A stretch of 64,000 bases of DNA from Auanema rhodensis (taxonomy: Eukaryota; Nematoda; Chromadorea; Rhabditida; Rhabditidae). Below the pieces are notes generated by a model. The model had not been told where the DNA came from. It was given only the letters and a program-made list of their open reading frames with translations, and made no database searches. The position numbers and the translations under genes were made by a program. Location: positions 15,446,501-15,510,500 of the forward strand of contig OZ059899.1 of assembly GCA_964057225.1 (NCBI GenBank). The letters are read 5' to 3'. Position 1 is the stretch's first letter, and every line of letters begins with the position of its first letter. Positions 62,182 through 64,000 of this stretch are shown here, one piece after another.

Positions 62182-63752
62182 ATGTCTTTGTGTCAGCGGT
62201 TACTACTTCAGAGGACATTCGCAGCGTTGCCGGTATGTCCGTTCCACCACTTGTAAAAATACAAATTATTTATATTTTTTAAAGGTTACTTCCATGGCCG
62301 GAATCACAACTTCATCAGAAGAAGTTCTGATTAGAAAAGCTGGGTCAAATCGTATTATTACATTGAATAGACCAAAGGCTTTGAATGCCTTAAATTTGAA
62401 CATGGTCAGAGACATTTATCCTCAAATTAAGGTATGCTTATTCGAAATCCAGATTAATTATGAAAATTTAATTAGAAATGGGAAAATTCAACTGAAATAA
62501 AAATGATTATTATCAAAGGCTCGGGTGATAAAGCCTTCTGTGCCGGTGGTGATGTTTTAGGTATTCCAAGTTTTTCTGATTTTTAATAATCTTTAGTGTT
62601 TAGCTGTAATCAAATCTGCCAAGGAGGCTCAAAAAAATCCTAAATCCGATATCACTCTTCATAAAGATTTCTTCAGGCATGAATGGCTAAAATCAGTTTG
62701 AAACAAAATTTTTATTACAGAGAAGAATACCAATTGAATCACTTGATAGGATCACTTACTAAACCTTATGTAGCTTTCATTGATGGAATAGTAATGGGCG
62801 GTGTTCGTAATTTATAAGAATTTTCAAATTATATAAGGTTATAATAGGGATGTGGACTCTCAGTTAATGGCCAATTCCGTGTTTCTACTGAAAAAACCAT
62901 GTTAGCTATGCCTGAAACAGCTTTAGGCTTATTCCCTGATGTTGGAGGATCATATTTCCTTAGTAGATTAAAGGTTTGGAATCTCTCATTTCTGTATAAA
63001 CGAATTAATACTATAGGATAATCTTGGCATGTTCTTGGCTCTTACTGGTTATCGTCTGAAAGGAGCTGATGCTTTCCATGCTGGTCTTGCAAGCCATTAC
63101 GTACCATCCACTGAGCTTCCTAAGCTGGAAGATGAACTCTTAAAACTTGAAAAAGTAAATGAACAAACTGTTGATTCTGTTATTAGATCGTTTGAACCTT
63201 GCGATCTTCCTTCGTTTTCACTTGAAGAACATATTGCTAAGATTCGTAGCATCTTCCGTGGAAAGTAAGAATGCCTTTCCACGTTTTTAATTTTTGTTGT
63301 AATTGTTTTAGAACTATTGAACACATTATTGATAATTTGGAGAAGGATGGATCTGGTTGGGCTAAAGACCAGCTTAAAACTTTATCGAAGATGAGTCCTA
63401 CTTCTCTTAAGGTTACGTTCAAACAAATTGAAAATGGAGCCAAAATGAGCTATGCTAAGGTTTGTTAGAACTCTGTTAGATGTACCACATTCAATCACGT
63501 TCAGGTTTTCACCATGGAATACAGACTTACTCAACGTTTCCTAGCTGATCATGACTTCCACGAGGGTTGCCGTGCAAGTATGTTTCTCTCTCCTCTACTC
63601 CATAAGACTGATTCCACGTTTTAGTTTTAATTGACAAGGATAGAAACCCAAAATGGAAACCAGCCCAGTTGCATGAAGTTACTGATGGTATACTTGATAC
63701 CTATTTCTCTCCTCTTCCTCATGGACAGGACCTTATCTTCTATGAAGAATAG
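62182..63752 (+). CDS. hach-1: 3-hydroxyisobutyryl-CoA hydrolase, mitochondrial (HIBCH)
   Basis: Acts in mitochondrial valine breakdown. Ten exons (62182-62232, 62285-62431, 62476-62560, 62604-62676, 62721-62802, 62848-62973, 63017-63264, 63312-63459, 63505-63577, 63625-63752) sum to 1161 nt (386 aa). A mitochondrial leader ([17 protein letters not shown]) precedes the crotonase fold: [24 protein letters not shown] (oxyanion hole), VMGGGCGLSV and [18 protein letters not shown], which includes the catalytic glutamate of the HIBCH branch. Intron 4 (62677-62720) has a GC donor (CAG|GCATGA). The C-terminus [12 protein letters not shown] is complete. Confidence 0.94.
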
Positions 63753-64000
63753 ATATAAATATATAGATAATTTGTTTTTTTTTAGATATTAATGTCTGTT
63801 TCGGGTTTAAATTAAGCCATATTTATATAAGACTTTATACGAGACTTATAAATTTCTTCAAAGTAGAATATGTCAGAATGAAATTATAGAACCTTAATAT
63901 TCAAAAAGACACAAGTATATACCAGTACAAAGGTTGAAAGATCATATTGGCTAGTAAAGCCGAATAAAGCAAGAGTACATATAATTCATAAGTATTGAAC
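63753..64000. other. 3' flank of the hydrolase gene
   Basis: AT-rich end of the window with an AATAAA at about 63963. No further gene begins before the edge. Confidence 0.5.

Overview
This window is nuclear DNA from a nematode; the species is not identified. The signs are AT-rich sequence, many short introns (about 42-60 nt) ending in TTTCAG or TTTTAG, splice-acceptor-like sequence directly in front of start codons (as expected for spliced-leader trans-splicing), and gene families typical of worms: a cuticlin-like ZP protein, HLH-11/TFAP4, a serpentine chemoreceptor, MLC-4 and a worm-type STAT. Gene models were built by hand from splice sites. For the ZP gene, hlh-11, the esterase-like gene, the thioesterase, STAT, the four-helix membrane gene, the ELMO gene, mlc-4 and the 3-hydroxyisobutyryl-CoA hydrolase, the exon lengths sum to whole codons.

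Layout. 1.1-4.7 kb (+): ZP-domain membrane protein. 5.2-6.9 kb (+): DNA primase small subunit pri-1. 8.4-13.6 kb (+): hlh-11, with a 4-kb first intron holding a broken antisense PKD-like relic. 14-17 kb: gene-poor. 17.5-20.8 kb: a 2.4-kb GA-rich minisatellite between diverged direct repeats, next to a chemoreceptor gene (-, 21.2-22.4 kb). 23.5 kb: tRNA-Tyr with intron. 24.4-28.6 kb (+): a 1000-residue esterase-like protein with lost catalytic residues and an inserted 25-residue repeat array. 29.3-30.2 kb (+): ACOT13-like thioesterase. 31.5 kb: tRNA-Thr. 37.1-42.3 kb (+): STAT. 44.4-45.5 kb (-): four-helix membrane protein. 45.5-52.2 kb: a gene desert full of GA/CT microsatellites and an inverted repeat. 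52.2-55.7 kb (-): psd-1 and SPOUT1, spaced like an operon. 58.3-59.7 kb (+): ELMO-domain protein. 60.1-60.8 kb (-): mlc-4. 62.2-63.8 kb (+): mitochondrial 3-hydroxyisobutyryl-CoA hydrolase.

Most genes are housekeeping or developmental and are not one pathway. The likely functional linkage is transcriptional: SPOUT1 and psd-1 as an operon, and mlc-4 and the hydrolase as a divergent pair. The points most worth a second look are the pseudo-esterase with its repeat insertion, the ZP protein with a ~300-residue linker, the minisatellite whose edge still reads as acidic protein, a high share of GC-AG introns, and an intron-enriched TAACTATA motif that resembles a branch site.
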